Assembly: GCF_000003605.2 (NCBI RefSeq)
Contig: NW_003143535.1
Span: forward strand, 1 to 24,470
Reading direction: 5' to 3'
Length of the DNA: 24,470 nt
DNA from: Saccoglossus kowalevskii
Taxonomy: Eukaryota > Hemichordata > Enteropneusta > Harrimaniidae
This document shows, piece by piece, positions 1-10,533 of this stretch (within the stretch, counting starts at the first letter, position 1; each line of letters opens with the position of its first letter). The position numbers and the translations under genes were made by a program. Under the pieces are notes generated by a model. The model saw only the letters and a program-made list of their open reading frames with translations, was not told the origin of the DNA and made no database searches.

Positions 1-45
1 ACAATGTATTTTACTGAGTAATTATGTAACGATCGAGTGTGTATG
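1..45 (+). repeat. Partial tail of an upstream unit (array continues leftward)
   Basis: This is the A-type entry monomer, beginning with ACAATGTATTTT, which elsewhere directly precedes every A-type header. One T is missing near base 39 (GAGTGTGTATGC where other copies have GAGTGTTGTATGC). This could be real or an edge-of-contig error. Confidence 0.85.
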
Positions 46-2294
46 CACTGTGTTATATTGAGTAATTATCCAATGATCAAATGTTGTATACACTGTGTTG
101 TACTGAGTTATTATTTAACAATTGAGTGTTGTATACACTGTGTTGTACTGTGTAATTATTTAACAATTGAGTGTTGTGTACACTGTGTTGCACTGAGTAA
201 TTATGTAACGATCGATTGTTGTATAAACTGTATTGCACTGAGTAATTATGTATCGATCGATTGTTGTATACACTGTATTGAACTGAGTAATTATGTAACA
301 ATCGATTGTTGTATACACTGTATTGCACTGTGTAATTATGTAACGATCGATTTGTGTTGACACTGTATTGCACTGAGTAATTATGTAATGATCGATTGTT
401 GTATACACTGTATTGCACTGCGTAATTATGTAACGATCGATTTGTGTTGACACTGTATTGCACTGAGTAATTATGTAACGATCGATTGTTGTATACACTG
501 TATTGCACTGAGTAATTATGTAATGATCGATTGTTGTATACACTGTATTGCACTGCGTAATTATGTAACGATCGATTTGTGTTGACACTGTATTGCACTG
601 AGTAATTATGTAATGATCGATTGTTGTATACACTGTATTGCACTGCGTAATTATGTAACGATCGATTTGTGTTGACACTGCGTTGCACTGAGTAATTATG
701 TAACGATCGATTGTTGTATAAACTGTATTGCACTGAGTAATTATGTAACGATCGATTGTTGTATAAACTGTATTGCACTGAGCAATTATGTAACGATCGA
801 TTGTTGTATGCACTGTATTGAACTGAGTAATTATGTAACGATCGATTGTTGTATACACTGTATTGCACTGAGTAATTATGTAACGATCGATTGTTGTATA
901 CACTGTATTGCACTGCGGAATTATGTAACGATCGATTATTGTATGCACTGTATTGCACTGAGTAATTATGTAACGATCGATTGTTGTATGCACTGTATTG
1001 CACTGAGTAATTATGTAACGATCAATTGTTGTATGCACTGTATTGCACAGAGTGATTATGTAACGATCGATCGTTGTATGCACTGTATTGCACTGAGTAA
1101 TTATGTAACGATCGATTGTTGTATACACTGTATTGCACTGAGTAATTATGTAACGATCGATTGTTGTATGCACTGTATTACACTGAGTAATTATGTATCG
1201 ATCAATTGTTGTATACACTGTATTGCACTGAGTAATTATGTAACGATCGAGTGTTGCATGCACTGTATTGCACTGAGTAATTATGTAACGATCGAGCGTT
1301 GTATACACTGTTTTGTACTGAGTAATTATGTAACGATCGATTGTTGTATGCACTGTATTGCACTGAGTAATTATGTAACGATCGATTGTTGTAGGCACTG
1401 TATTGCACTGAGTAATTATATAACGATCGATTGTTGTGTGCACTGTGTTGCACTGAGTAAGTATGTAACGATCGATTGTTGTACGCACTGTGTTGCACTG
1501 AGTAATTATGTAACGATCGATTGTTGTATGCACTGTGTTGCACTGGGTGATTATGTAACGATCGATTGTTGTATGCACTGTATTGCACTGAGTAATCATG
1601 TATCAATTGATTGTTGTATACACTGTATTGCACTGAATAATTATGTAACGATCGAGTGTTGTATACACTGTCTTGTACTGAGTAATAATGTAACGATAGA
1701 TTTGTGTTGACACTGTGTTGTACTGAGTAATTATGTAACGATCGATTGTTGTTTACACTGTCTTGTACTGAGTAATTATGTAACGATCGAGTGTTGTATA
1801 CACTGTATTGCACTGAATAATTACGTAACGATCGAGTGTTGTATACACTGTCTTGTACTGAGTAATTATGTAACGATCGAGTGTTGTATGCACTGTATTG
1901 AACTGAGTAATTATGTAATGATCGATTGTTGTATACACTGTATTGCACTGAGTAATTATGTAACGATCGATTGTTGTATACACTGTATTGCACTGCGGAA
2001 TTATGTAACGATCGATTATTGTATGCACTGTATTGCACTGAGTAATTATGTAACGATCGATTGTTGTATGCACTGTATTGCACTGAGTAATTATGTAACG
2101 ATCAATTGTTGTATGCACTGTATTGCACAGAGTAATTATGTAACGATCGATCGTTGTATGCACTGTATTGCACTGAGTAATTATGTAACGATCGATTGTT
2201 GTATGCACTGTGTTGTACTGAGTAATTATGTAACGATCGATTTGTGTTGACAATGTATTTACTGAGTAATTATGTAACGATCGAGTGTTGTATG
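46..2294 (+). repeat. Higher-order unit 1, 50 monomers, A-type header
   Basis: The marker lies at 70 and carries the private variant ATCAAATG, shared only with unit 22. After the header come an 'NC..VSI' monomer, an 'EL' monomer, a TTTGTGTTGA block (316-675) and two 'NC' monomers. A run 'EL ... RNY..DYC ... QSDY..DRC' follows at about 808-1125, then the 'LVL / R / SK / GD / SNHVSI / NNY' tail (about 1295-1700) with an 'LVL-NNY-LVL' extension to about 1890. The 'EL...QSNY..DRC' run then recurs at about 1888-2205 before the standard ending. The unit is one base short of 50 monomers because the T run in GTATTTACTG at 2255-2263 has lost one T. Confidence 0.85.
316..675 (+). repeat. TTTGTGTTGA sub-block, spacing 90/135/90
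   Basis: Eight monomers. TTTGTGTTGA starts at 351, 441, 576 and 666, giving steps of 90, 135 and 90 bp, a 5-monomer (225-bp) secondary period. The TTTGTGTTGA monomers carry CTGTG or CTGCG in place of CTGAG. Intervening monomers carry AATGATCG or AACGATCG. Each TTTGTGTTGA puts a TGA in the otherwise open plus frame. Confidence 0.85.
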
Positions 2295-3554
2295 CACTGT
2301 GTTATATTGAGTAATTATCCAATGATCGAATGTTGTATACACTGTGTTGTACTGAGTTATTATTTAACAATTGAGTGTTGTATACACTGTGTTGTACTGT
2401 GTAATTATTTAACAATTGAGTGTTGTGTACACTGTGTTGCACTGAGTAATTATGTAACGATCGATTGTTGTATAAACTGTATTGCACTGAGTAATTATGT
2501 ATCGATCGATTGTTGTATACACTGTATTGAACTGAGTAATTATGTAACAATCGATTGTTGTATGCACTGTATTGCACTGAGTAATTATGTAATGTTCGAT
2601 TGTTGTATACACTGTATTGCACTGAGTAATTATGTAAGGATCGATTGTTGTATACACTGTATTGCACTGTGTAATTATGTAACGATCGATTTGTGTTGAC
2701 ACTGTATTGCACTGAGTAATTATGTAATGATCGATTGTTGTATACACTGTATTGCACTGCGTAATTATGTAACGATCGATTTGTGTTGACACTGTATTGC
2801 ACTGAGTAATTATGTAACGATCGATTGTTGTATACACTGTATTGCACTGAGTAATTATGTAATGATCGATTGTTGTATACACTGTATTGCACTGCGTAAT
2901 TATGTAACGATCGATTTCTGTTGACACTGTACTGCACTGAGTAATTATGTAATGATCGATTGTTGTATACACTGTATTGCACTGCGTAATTATGTAACGA
3001 TCGATTTGTGTTGACACTGCGTTGCACTGAGTAATTATGTAACGATCGATTGTTGTATAAACTGTATTGCACTGAGTAATTATGTAACGATCGATTGTTG
3101 TATGCACTGTATTGCACTGAGTAATTATGTAACGATCAATTGTTGTATGCACTGTATTGCACAGAGTAATTATGTAACGATCGATCGTTGTGTGCACTGT
3201 ATTGCACTGAGTAATTATGTAACGATCGATTGTTGTATACACTGTATTGCACTGAGTAATTATGTAACGATCGATTGTTGTATGCACTGTATTACACTGA
3301 GTAATTATGTATCGATCAATTGTTGTATACACTGTATTGCACTGAGTAATTATGTAACGATCGAGTGTTGTATCCACTGTATTGCATTGAGTAATTATGT
3401 AACGATCGATTGCTGTATGCACTGTATTGCACTGAGTAATTATGTAACGATCGAGTGTTGTATGCACTGTGTTGTACTGAGTAATTATGTAACGATCGAT
3501 TTGTGTTGACAATGTATTTTACTGAGTAATTATGTAACGATCGAGTGTTGTATG
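2295..3554 (+). repeat. Higher-order unit 2, 28 monomers, A-type header
   Basis: The marker at 2319 is followed by GAATG, as in units 6 and 20. The header is followed by 'NC..VSI', 'EL', an 'MF' monomer (GTAATGTTCG), a GTAAGGATCG monomer, and then a TTTGTGTTGA block. The 'MF' plus GTAAGGATCG pair is absent from unit 1, which is therefore 90 bp shorter at this place. A palindrome monomer lies at 3176-3189. The unit ends in the standard 'VVL-DLC-stop' tail and is exactly 28 x 45 bp. Confidence 0.85.
2655..3014 (+). repeat. TTTGTGTTGA sub-block, spacing 90/135/90
   Basis: TTT of the motif lies at 2690, 2780, 2915 and 3005. The third copy is altered to TTTCTGTTGA. The layout is identical to 316-675, which supports common descent of the two blocks. 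Confidence 0.85.
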
Positions 3555-4949
3555 CACTGTGTTATATTGAGTAATTATCCAATGATCGAGTGTTGTATAC
3601 ACTGTGTTGTACTGAGTTATTATTTAACAATTGAGTGTTGTATACACTGTGTTGTACTGTGTAATTATTTAACAATTGAGTGTTGTGTACACTGTGTTGC
3701 ACTGAGTAATTATGTAACGATCGATTGTTGTATAAACTGTATTGCACTGAGTAATTATGTATCGATCGATTGTTGTATACACTGTATTGAACTGAGTAAT
3801 TATGTAACAATCGATTGTTGTATGCACTGTATTGCACTGAGTAATTATGTAATGTTCGATTGTTGTATACACTGTATTGCACTGAGTAATTATGTAACGA
3901 TCGATTGTTGTATACACTGTATTGCACTGCGTATTTATGTAACGATCGATTTGTGTTGACACTGTATTGCACTGAGTAATTATGTAATGATCGATTGTTG
4001 TATACACTGTATTGCACTGCGTAATTATGTAACGATCGATTTGTGTTGACACTGTATTGCACTGAGTAATTATGTAACGATCGATTGTTGTATACACTGT
4101 ATTGCACTGAGTAATTATGTAATGATCGATTGTTGTATACACTGTATTGCACTGCGTAATTATGTAACGATCGATTTGTGTTGACACTGTATTGCACTGA
4201 GTAATTATGTAATGATCGATTGTTGTATACACTGTATTGCACTGCGTAAATATGTAACGATCGATTGTTGTATAAACTGTATTGCACTGAGTAATTATGT
4301 AACGATCGATTGTTGTATGCACTGTATTGAACTGAGTAATTATGTAACGATCGATTGTTGTATACACTGTATTGCACTGAGTAATTATGTAACGATCGAT
4401 TGTTGTATACACTGTATTGCACTGCGGAATTATGTAACGATCGATTATTGTATGCACTGTATTGCACTGAGTAATTATGTAACGATCGATTGTTGTATGC
4501 ACTGTATTGCACTGAGTAATTATGTAACGATCAATTGTTGTATGCACTGTATTGCACAGAGTAATTATGTAACGATCGATCGTTGTATGCACTGTATTGC
4601 ACTGAGTAATTATGTAACGATCAATTGTTGTATACACTGTATTGCACTGAGTAATTATGTAACGATCGAGTGTTGTATACACTGTATTGCATTGAGTAAT
4701 TATGTAACGATCGATTGTTGTATGCACTGTATTGCACTGAGTAATTATGTAACGATCGAGTGTTGTATACACTGTCTTTTACTGAGTAATTATGTAACGA
4801 TCGATTGTTGTATGCACTGTATTGCACTGAGTAATTATGTAACGATCGAGTGTTGTATGCACTGTGTTGTACTGAGTAATTATGTAACGATCGATTTGTG
4901 TTGACAATGTATTTTACTGAGTAATTATGTAACGATCGAGTGTTGTATG
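3555..4949 (+). repeat. Higher-order unit 3, 31 monomers, A-type header
   Basis: The front half follows unit 2 ('EL', 'MF', then a shortened TTTGTGTTGA block), with a private GTATTTATG variant near 3931. At about 4246 a GTAAATATG monomer replaces what would be the fourth TTTGTGTTGA copy. The rear half has the 'EL ... RNY..DYC ... QSNY..DRC' run with a palindrome at 4571-4584. The tail has an 'LLL' monomer (CTGTCTTTTACTG) near 4770 and then the standard ending. Exactly 31 x 45 bp. Confidence 0.85.
3915..4184 (+). repeat. TTTGTGTTGA sub-block, spacing 90/135 (shortened)
   Basis: TTT of the motif lies at 3950, 4040 and 4175. The fourth position (expected at 4265) reads GATTGTTG instead, so the block is one motif shorter than its relatives. 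Confidence 0.8.
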
Positions 4950-5624
4950 CACTGTGTTATATTGAGTAATTATCCAATGATCGAGTGTTGTATACACTGT
5001 GTTGTACTGAGTTATTATTTAACAATTGAGTGTTGTATACACTGTGTTGTACTGTGTAATTATTTAACAATTGAGTGTTGTGTACACTGTGTTGCACTGA
5101 GTAATTATGTAACGATCGATTGTTGTATAAACTGTATTGCACTGAGTAATTATGTATCGATCGATTGTTGTATACACTGTATTGAACTGAGTAATTATGT
5201 AACGATCGATTGTTGTATGCACTGTGTTGCACTGGGTAATTATGTAACGATCAATTGTTGTATGCACTGTATTGCACAGAGTAATTATGTAACGATCGAT
5301 CGTTGTATGCACTGTATTGCACTGAGTAATTATGTAACGATCGATTGTTGTATACACTGTATTGCACTGAGTAATTATGTAACGATCGAGTGTTGTATAC
5401 ACTGTATTGCATTGAGTAATTATGTAACGATCGATTGTTGTATGCACTGTATTGCACTGAGTAATTATGTAACGATCGAGTGTTGTATACACTGTCTTTT
5501 ACTGAGTAATTATGTAACGATCGAGTGTTGTATGCACTGTGTTGTACTGAGTAATTATGTAACGATCGATTTGTGTAGACAATGTATTTTACTAAGTAAT
5601 TATGTAACGATCGAGTGTTGTATG
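4950..5624 (+). repeat. Higher-order unit 4, 15 monomers, A-type header
   Basis: The marker is at 4974. After 'NC..VSI' and 'EL' the unit goes straight to a 'GNY' monomer and a 'QSNY..DRC' palindrome monomer (5291-5304), skipping the TTTGTGTTGA block. The tail has 'LLL' and then 'VVL-DLC', but the terminal TGTTGA reads TGTAGA at about 5574. This removes the in-frame stop seen at the other A-type boundaries. Exactly 15 x 45 bp. Confidence 0.85.
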
Positions 5625-6345
5625 CACTGTGTTATATTGAGTAATTATCCAAATGATCGAGTGTTGTATACACTGTGTTGTACTGAGTTATTATTTAACA
5701 ATTGAGTGTTGTATACACTGTGTTGTACTGTGTAATTATTTAACAATTGAGTGTTGTGTACACTGTGTTGCACTGAGTAATTATGTAACGATCGATTGTT
5801 GTATAAACTGTATTGCACTGAGTAATTATGTAGCGATCGATTGTTGTATGCACTGTGTTGCACTGAGTAATTATGTAACGATCGATTGTTGTATGCACTG
5901 TATTGAACTGAGTAATTATGTAACGATCGATTGTTGTATACACTGTATTGCACTGAGTAATTATGTAACGATCGATTGTTGTATACACTGTATTGCACAG
6001 AGTAATTATGTAACGATCGATCGTTGTATGCACTGTATTGCACTGAGTAATTATGTAACGATCGATTGTTGTATACACTGTATTGCACTGAGTAATTATG
6101 TAACGATCGATTGTTGTATGCACTGTATTACACTGAGTAATTATGTATCGATCAATTGTTGTATACACTGTATTGCACTGAGTAATTATGTAACGATCGA
6201 TTGTTGTATGCACTGTATTGCACTGAGTAATTATGTAACGATCGAGTGTTGTATGCACTGTGTTGTACTGAGTAATTATGTAACGATCGATTTGTGTTGA
6301 CAATGTATTTTACTGAGTAATTATGTAACGATCGAGTGTTGTATG
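5625..6345 (+). repeat. Higher-order unit 5, 16 monomers, A-type header with a 1-bp insertion
   Basis: The marker at 5649 carries an extra A (CCAAATGATC, 5651-5653), giving 721 bp, 16 x 45 + 1. A private GTAGCGATCG monomer is near 5830. A CACAG monomer leads into the palindrome at 6012-6025. An 'ITL..SIN' monomer and the standard ending follow. Confidence 0.85.
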
Positions 6346-6840
6346 CACTGTGTTATATTGAGTAATTATCCAATGATCGAATGTTGTATACACTGTGTTG
6401 TACTGAGTTATTATTTAACAATTGAGTGTTGTATACACTGTGTTGTACTGTGTAATTATTTAACAATTGAGTGTTGTGTACACTGTGTTGCACTGAGTAA
6501 TTATGTAACGATCGATTGTTGTATAAACTGTATTGCACTGCGTAATTATGTATCGATCGATTGTTGTATACACTGTATTGCACTGAGTAATTATGTAACG
6601 ATCGAGTGTTGTATACACTGTATTGCATAGAGTAATTATGTAACGATCGATTGTTGTATGCACTGTATTGCACTGAGTAATTATGTAACGATCGAGTGTT
6701 GTATACACTGTCTTTTACTGAGTAATTATGTAACGATCGAGTGTTGTATGCACTGTGTTGTACTGAGTAATTATGTAACGATCGATTTGTGTTGACAATG
6801 TATTTTACTGAGTAATTATGTAACGATCGAGTGTTGTATG
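6346..6840 (+). repeat. Higher-order unit 6, 11 monomers, A-type header
   Basis: The second-shortest unit. The marker is at 6370 (GAATG variant). The 'NC' monomer has CTGCG and VSI combined (about 6536-6553). After three 'IAL' monomers, one with GCATAGAG at about 6626, the unit passes through 'LLL' into the standard ending. Exactly 11 x 45 bp. Confidence 0.85.
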
Positions 6841-7516
6841 CACTGTGTTATATTGAGTAATTATCCAATGATCGAGTGTTGTATACACTGTGTTGTACTG
6901 AGTTATTATTTAACAATTGAGTGTTGTATACACTGTGTTGTACTGTGTAATTATTTAACAATTGAGTGTTGTGTACACTGTGTTGCACTGAGTAATTATG
7001 TAACGATCGATTGTTGTATAAACTGTATTGCACTGAGTAATTATGTATCGATCGATTGTTGTATACACTGTATTGAACTGAGTAATTATGTAACGATCGA
7101 TTGTTGTATGCACTGTGTTGCACTGGGTAATTATGTAACGATCGATCGTTGTATGCACTGTATTGCACTGAGTAATTATGTAACGATCGATTGTTGTATG
7201 CACTGTATTGCACTGAGTAATTATGTATCAATTGATTGTTGTATACACTGTATTGCACTGAATAATTATGTAAATATCGAGTGTTGTATACACTGTCTTG
7301 TACTTAGTAATTATGTAACGATAGATTTGTGTTGACACTGTGTTGTACTGAGTAATTATGTAACGATCGATTGCTGTATATACTGTCTTGTACTGAGTAA
7401 TTATGTAACGATCGAGTGTTGTATACACTGTATTGCACTGAATATTTACGTAAACGATCGAGTGTTGTATACACTGTCTTGTACTGAGTAATTATGTAAC
7501 GATCGAGTGTTGTATG
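6841..7516 (+). repeat. Higher-order unit 7, 15 monomers, A-type header, near-twin of unit 19
   Basis: The marker is at 6865. The order is 'NC..VSI', 'EL', 'GNY..DRC' (palindrome 7137-7150), 'IAL', 'SNYVSI' with TATCAATTG at 7226, 'NNY', 'LVL' with private TGTACTTAGT, ATAGATTTGTGTTGA, 'VVL', an 'LVL' monomer with GCTGTATATACTG, a TATTTACG monomer and 'LVL'. The extra base near 7453 (GTAAACGATCG) makes it 676 bp. Unit 19 has the same order and the same private variants. Confidence 0.87.
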
Positions 7517-8282
7517 CACTGTGTTATTACTGAGTAATTATCCAATGATCGAGTGTTGTATACACTGTGTTGTACTGAGTAATTATTTAACAATTGAGTG
7601 TTGTATACACTGTGTTGTACTGTGTAATTATTTAACAATTGAGTGTTGTGTACACTGTGTTGCACTGAGTAATTATGTAACGATCGATTGTTGTATAAAC
7701 TGTATTGCACTGAGTAATTATGTAACGATCGATTGTTGTATAAACTGTATTGCACTGAGTAATTATGTAACGATCGATTGTTGTATGCACTGTATTGAAC
7801 TGAGTAATTATGTAATGATCGATTGTTGTGTACACTGTATTGCACTGAGTAATTATGTAACGATCGATTGTTGTATACACTGTATTGCACTGCGGAATTA
7901 TGTAACGATCGATTATTGTATGCACTGTATTGCACTGAGTAATTATGTAACGATCGATTGTTGTATGCACTGTATTACACTGAGTAATTATGTATCGATC
8001 GAGTGTTGTATACACTGTATTGCATTGAGTAATTATGTAACGATCGATTGTTGTATGCACTGTATTGCACTGAGTAATTATGTAACGATCGAGTGTTGTA
8101 TACACTGTCTTGTACTGAGTAATTATGTAACGACCGATTGTTGTATGCACTGTATTGCACTGAGTAATTATGTAACGATCGAGTGTTGTATGCACTGTGT
8201 TGTACTGAGTAATTATGTAACGATCGATTTGTGTTGACAATGTATTTTACTGAGTAATTATGTAACGATCGAGTGTTGTATG
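7517..8282 (+). repeat. Higher-order unit 8, 17 monomers, B-type header
   Basis: The marker monomer at 7542 has one extra base in GTTATTACTG (about 7526), giving 766 bp. The 'YLTI' monomer is the B form (GAGTAATTATTT). Two 'NC' monomers, 'EL', a CTGCGGAATT 'DYC' monomer (about 7890), 'ITL', 'LVL' and the standard ending follow. A private AACGACCG variant at about 8131 is shared with the tail of unit 13 (about 16143). Confidence 0.85.
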
Positions 8283-8670
8283 CACTGTGTTATATTGAGT
8301 AATTATCCAATGATCGAGTGTTGTATACACTGTGTTGTACTGAGTTATTATTTAACAATTGAGTGTTGTATACACTGTGTTGTACTGTGTAATTATTTTA
8401 CAATTGAGTGTTGTGTACACTGTGTTGCACTGAGCAATTATGTAACGATCGATTGTTGTATAAACTGTATTGCACTGAGTAAGTATGTAACGATCGCTTG
8501 TTGTATGCACTGTATTGCACTGAGTAATTATGTAACGATCGAGTGTTGTATACACTGTCTTGTACTGAATAATTTATGTAACGATCGATTGTTGTATGCA
8601 CTGTATTGCACTGAGTGATTATGTAACGATCGATTGTTGTATGCACTGTATTGCATTGAGTAATTATGTA

Positions 8671-9120
8671 AAGATCGATTGTTGTATACACTGTATTGCA
8701 CTGAGTAATTATGTAACGATCGATTGTTGTATGCACTGTATTGCATTGAGTAATTATGTAAAGATCGATTGTTGTATGCACTGTATTGCACTGAGTAATT
8801 ATGTAACGATCGATTGTTGTATGCACTGTGTTGCACTGAGTAATTATGTAAAGATCGATTGTTGTATGCACTGTGTTGCACTGAGTAAGTATGTAACGAT
8901 CGATTGTTGTATGCACTGTATTGCATTGAGTAATTATGTAAAGATCGATTGTTGTATGCACTGTATTGCATTGAGTAATTATGTAATGATCGATTGTTGT
9001 AGGCACTGTATTGCACTGAGTAATTATGTAACGATCGATTGTTGTATGCACTGTATTGCATTGAGTAATTATGTAAAGATCGATTGTTGTATGCACTGTG
9101 TTGTACTGAGTAAGTATGTA
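8671..9120 (+). repeat. AAGATCG dimer/trimer sub-block, copy 1
   Basis: AAGATCG monomers alternate with AACGATCG monomers at 90-bp steps (8671, 8761, 8851, 8941), then a 135-bp step to 9076. The segment from about 8941 leads into a GATCGCTTG monomer (9123) and a TATTTCACTG monomer. The same order recurs at about 14929-15145, with GATCGCTTG at 15111. Confidence 0.8.
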
Positions 9121-9261
9121 ACGATCGCTTGTTGTATGCACTGTATTTCACTGAGTAATTATGTAACGATCGATTGTTGTATGCACTGTGTTGCACTGAG
9201 TAATTATGTAACGATCGATTGTTGTATGCACTGTATTGCACTGAGTAATTATGTAACGATC

Positions 9262-9891
9262 GAGTGTTGTATACACTGTCTTGTACTGAGTAATTATGTA
9301 ACGATCGATTGTTGTATGCACTGTATTGCACTGAGTAATTATGTAACGATCGATTGTTGTAGGCACTGTATTGCACTGAGTAACTATATAACGATCGATT
9401 GTTGTATGCACTGTGTTGCACTGAGTAAGTATGTAACGATCGATTGTTGTATGCACTGTGTTGCACTGAGTAATTATGTAACGATCGATTGTTGTATGCA
9501 CTGTGTTGCACTGAGTAATTATGTAACAATCGATTGTTGTATGCACTGTATTGCACTGAGTAATTATGTAACGATCGAGTGTTGTATACACTGTCTTGAA
9601 CTGAGTAATTATGTAACGATCGATTGTTGTATGCACTGTATTGCACTGAGTAATTATGTAACGATCGATTGTTGTAGGCACTGTATTGCACTGAGTAATT
9701 ATATAACGATCGATTGTTGTATGCACTGTGTTGCACTGAGTAAGTATGTAACGATCGATTGTTGTATGCACTGTGTTGCACTGAGTAATTATGTAACGAT
9801 CGATTGTTGTATGCACTGTGATGTACTGGGTAATTATGTAACGATCGATTGTTGTATGCACTGTGTTGCACTGAGTAATTATGTAACGATC
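9262..9891 (+). repeat. Two consecutive 7-monomer (315-bp) copies
   Basis: The series 'GAGTG', 'LVL/LEL', 'IAL', TAGGCACTG, GTAAGTATG and 'VAL' monomers occurs twice. GAGTG lies at 9262 and 9577, and AGGCACTG at 9361 and 9676, both 315 bp apart. The copies have diverged: CTTGTACTG versus CTTGAACTG, and the second includes TGATGTACTGGG near 9820. Confidence 0.7.
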
Positions 9892-10083
9892 GATTGTTGT
9901 ATGCACTGTATTGCACTGAGTAATTATGTAAAGATCGATTGTTGTATGCACTGTGTTGCACTGAGTAAGTATGTAACGATCGATTGTTGTATGCACTGTG
10001 TTGCACTGAGTAATTATGTAAAGATCGATTGTTGTATGCACTGTGTTGCACTGAGTAATTATGTAACGATCGATTGTTGTATA

Positions 10084-10533
10084 CACTGTATTGCACTGAG
10101 TAATTATGTAACGATCGATTGTTGTATGCACTGTATTACACTGAGTAATTATGTATCGATCAATTGTTGTATACACTGTATTGCACTGAGTAATTATGTA
10201 ACGATCGAGTGTTGTATACACTGTATTGCACTGAGTAATTATGTAACGATCGATTGTTGTATACACTGTATTGCACTGAGTAATTATGTAACGATCGATT
10301 GTTGTATGCACTGTATTGCACTGAGTAATTATGTAACGATCGAGTGTTGTATACACTGTCTTGTACTGAGTAATTATGTAACGATCGATTGTTGTATGCA
10401 CTGTATTGCACTGAGTAATTATGTAACGATCGAGTGTTGTATGCACTGTGTTGTACTGAGTAATTATGTAACGATCGATTTGTGTTGACAATGTATTTTA
10501 CTGAGTATTTATGTAACGATCGAGTGTTGTATG
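10084..10533 (+). repeat. Ten-monomer standard tail, copy in unit 9
   Basis: Ten monomers in fixed order: IAL, ITL with TATCGATCAATTG, IAL-E, IAL, IAL, IAL-E, LVL, IAL-E, VVL ending TTTGTGTTGA, and the CAATGTATTTT entry monomer. The same ten-monomer order ends units 15, 17 and 21. At the level of the open minus-strand frame across this segment, units 9, 17 and 21 are identical over 83 codons. Confidence 0.8.

Larger units (their letters stand above)
8283..10533 (+). repeat. Higher-order unit 9, 50 monomers, A-type header, contains AAGATCG region
   Basis: The marker is at 8307. A one-base insertion near 8573 (AATTTATG) gives 50 x 45 + 1 bp. From about 8585 to 10070 the unit is built from ATGCACTG monomers without header elements. 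AAGATCG variants at 8671, 8761, 8851, 8941, 9076, 9931 and 10021 are spaced 90 or 135 bp within runs. TAGGCACTG monomers lie near 9001, 9361 and 9676. The unit ends in the ten-monomer tail at 10084-10533. The interior also holds the longest plus-strand open frame of the window, which I treat as an artefact of the period. Confidence 0.85.

Noticed and set aside
2240-2290. Bacterial-type promoter (TTGACA followed by AT-rich sequence) at the TTTGTGTTGACA boundaries
   Set aside because: TTGACA recurs dozens of times as a monomer subtype, the downstream hexamer is poor, and no gene follows. Chance resemblance in repeat sequence.
8596-10488. 630-codon plus-strand open frame of 15-residue repeats (HCIALSNYVTIDCCI type)
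   Set aside because: It is the array read in its open frame. There is no unique N- or C-terminus, equally long frames run on the minus strand, and the same words are broken by stops and frameshifts throughout. No known repeat-protein family fits.
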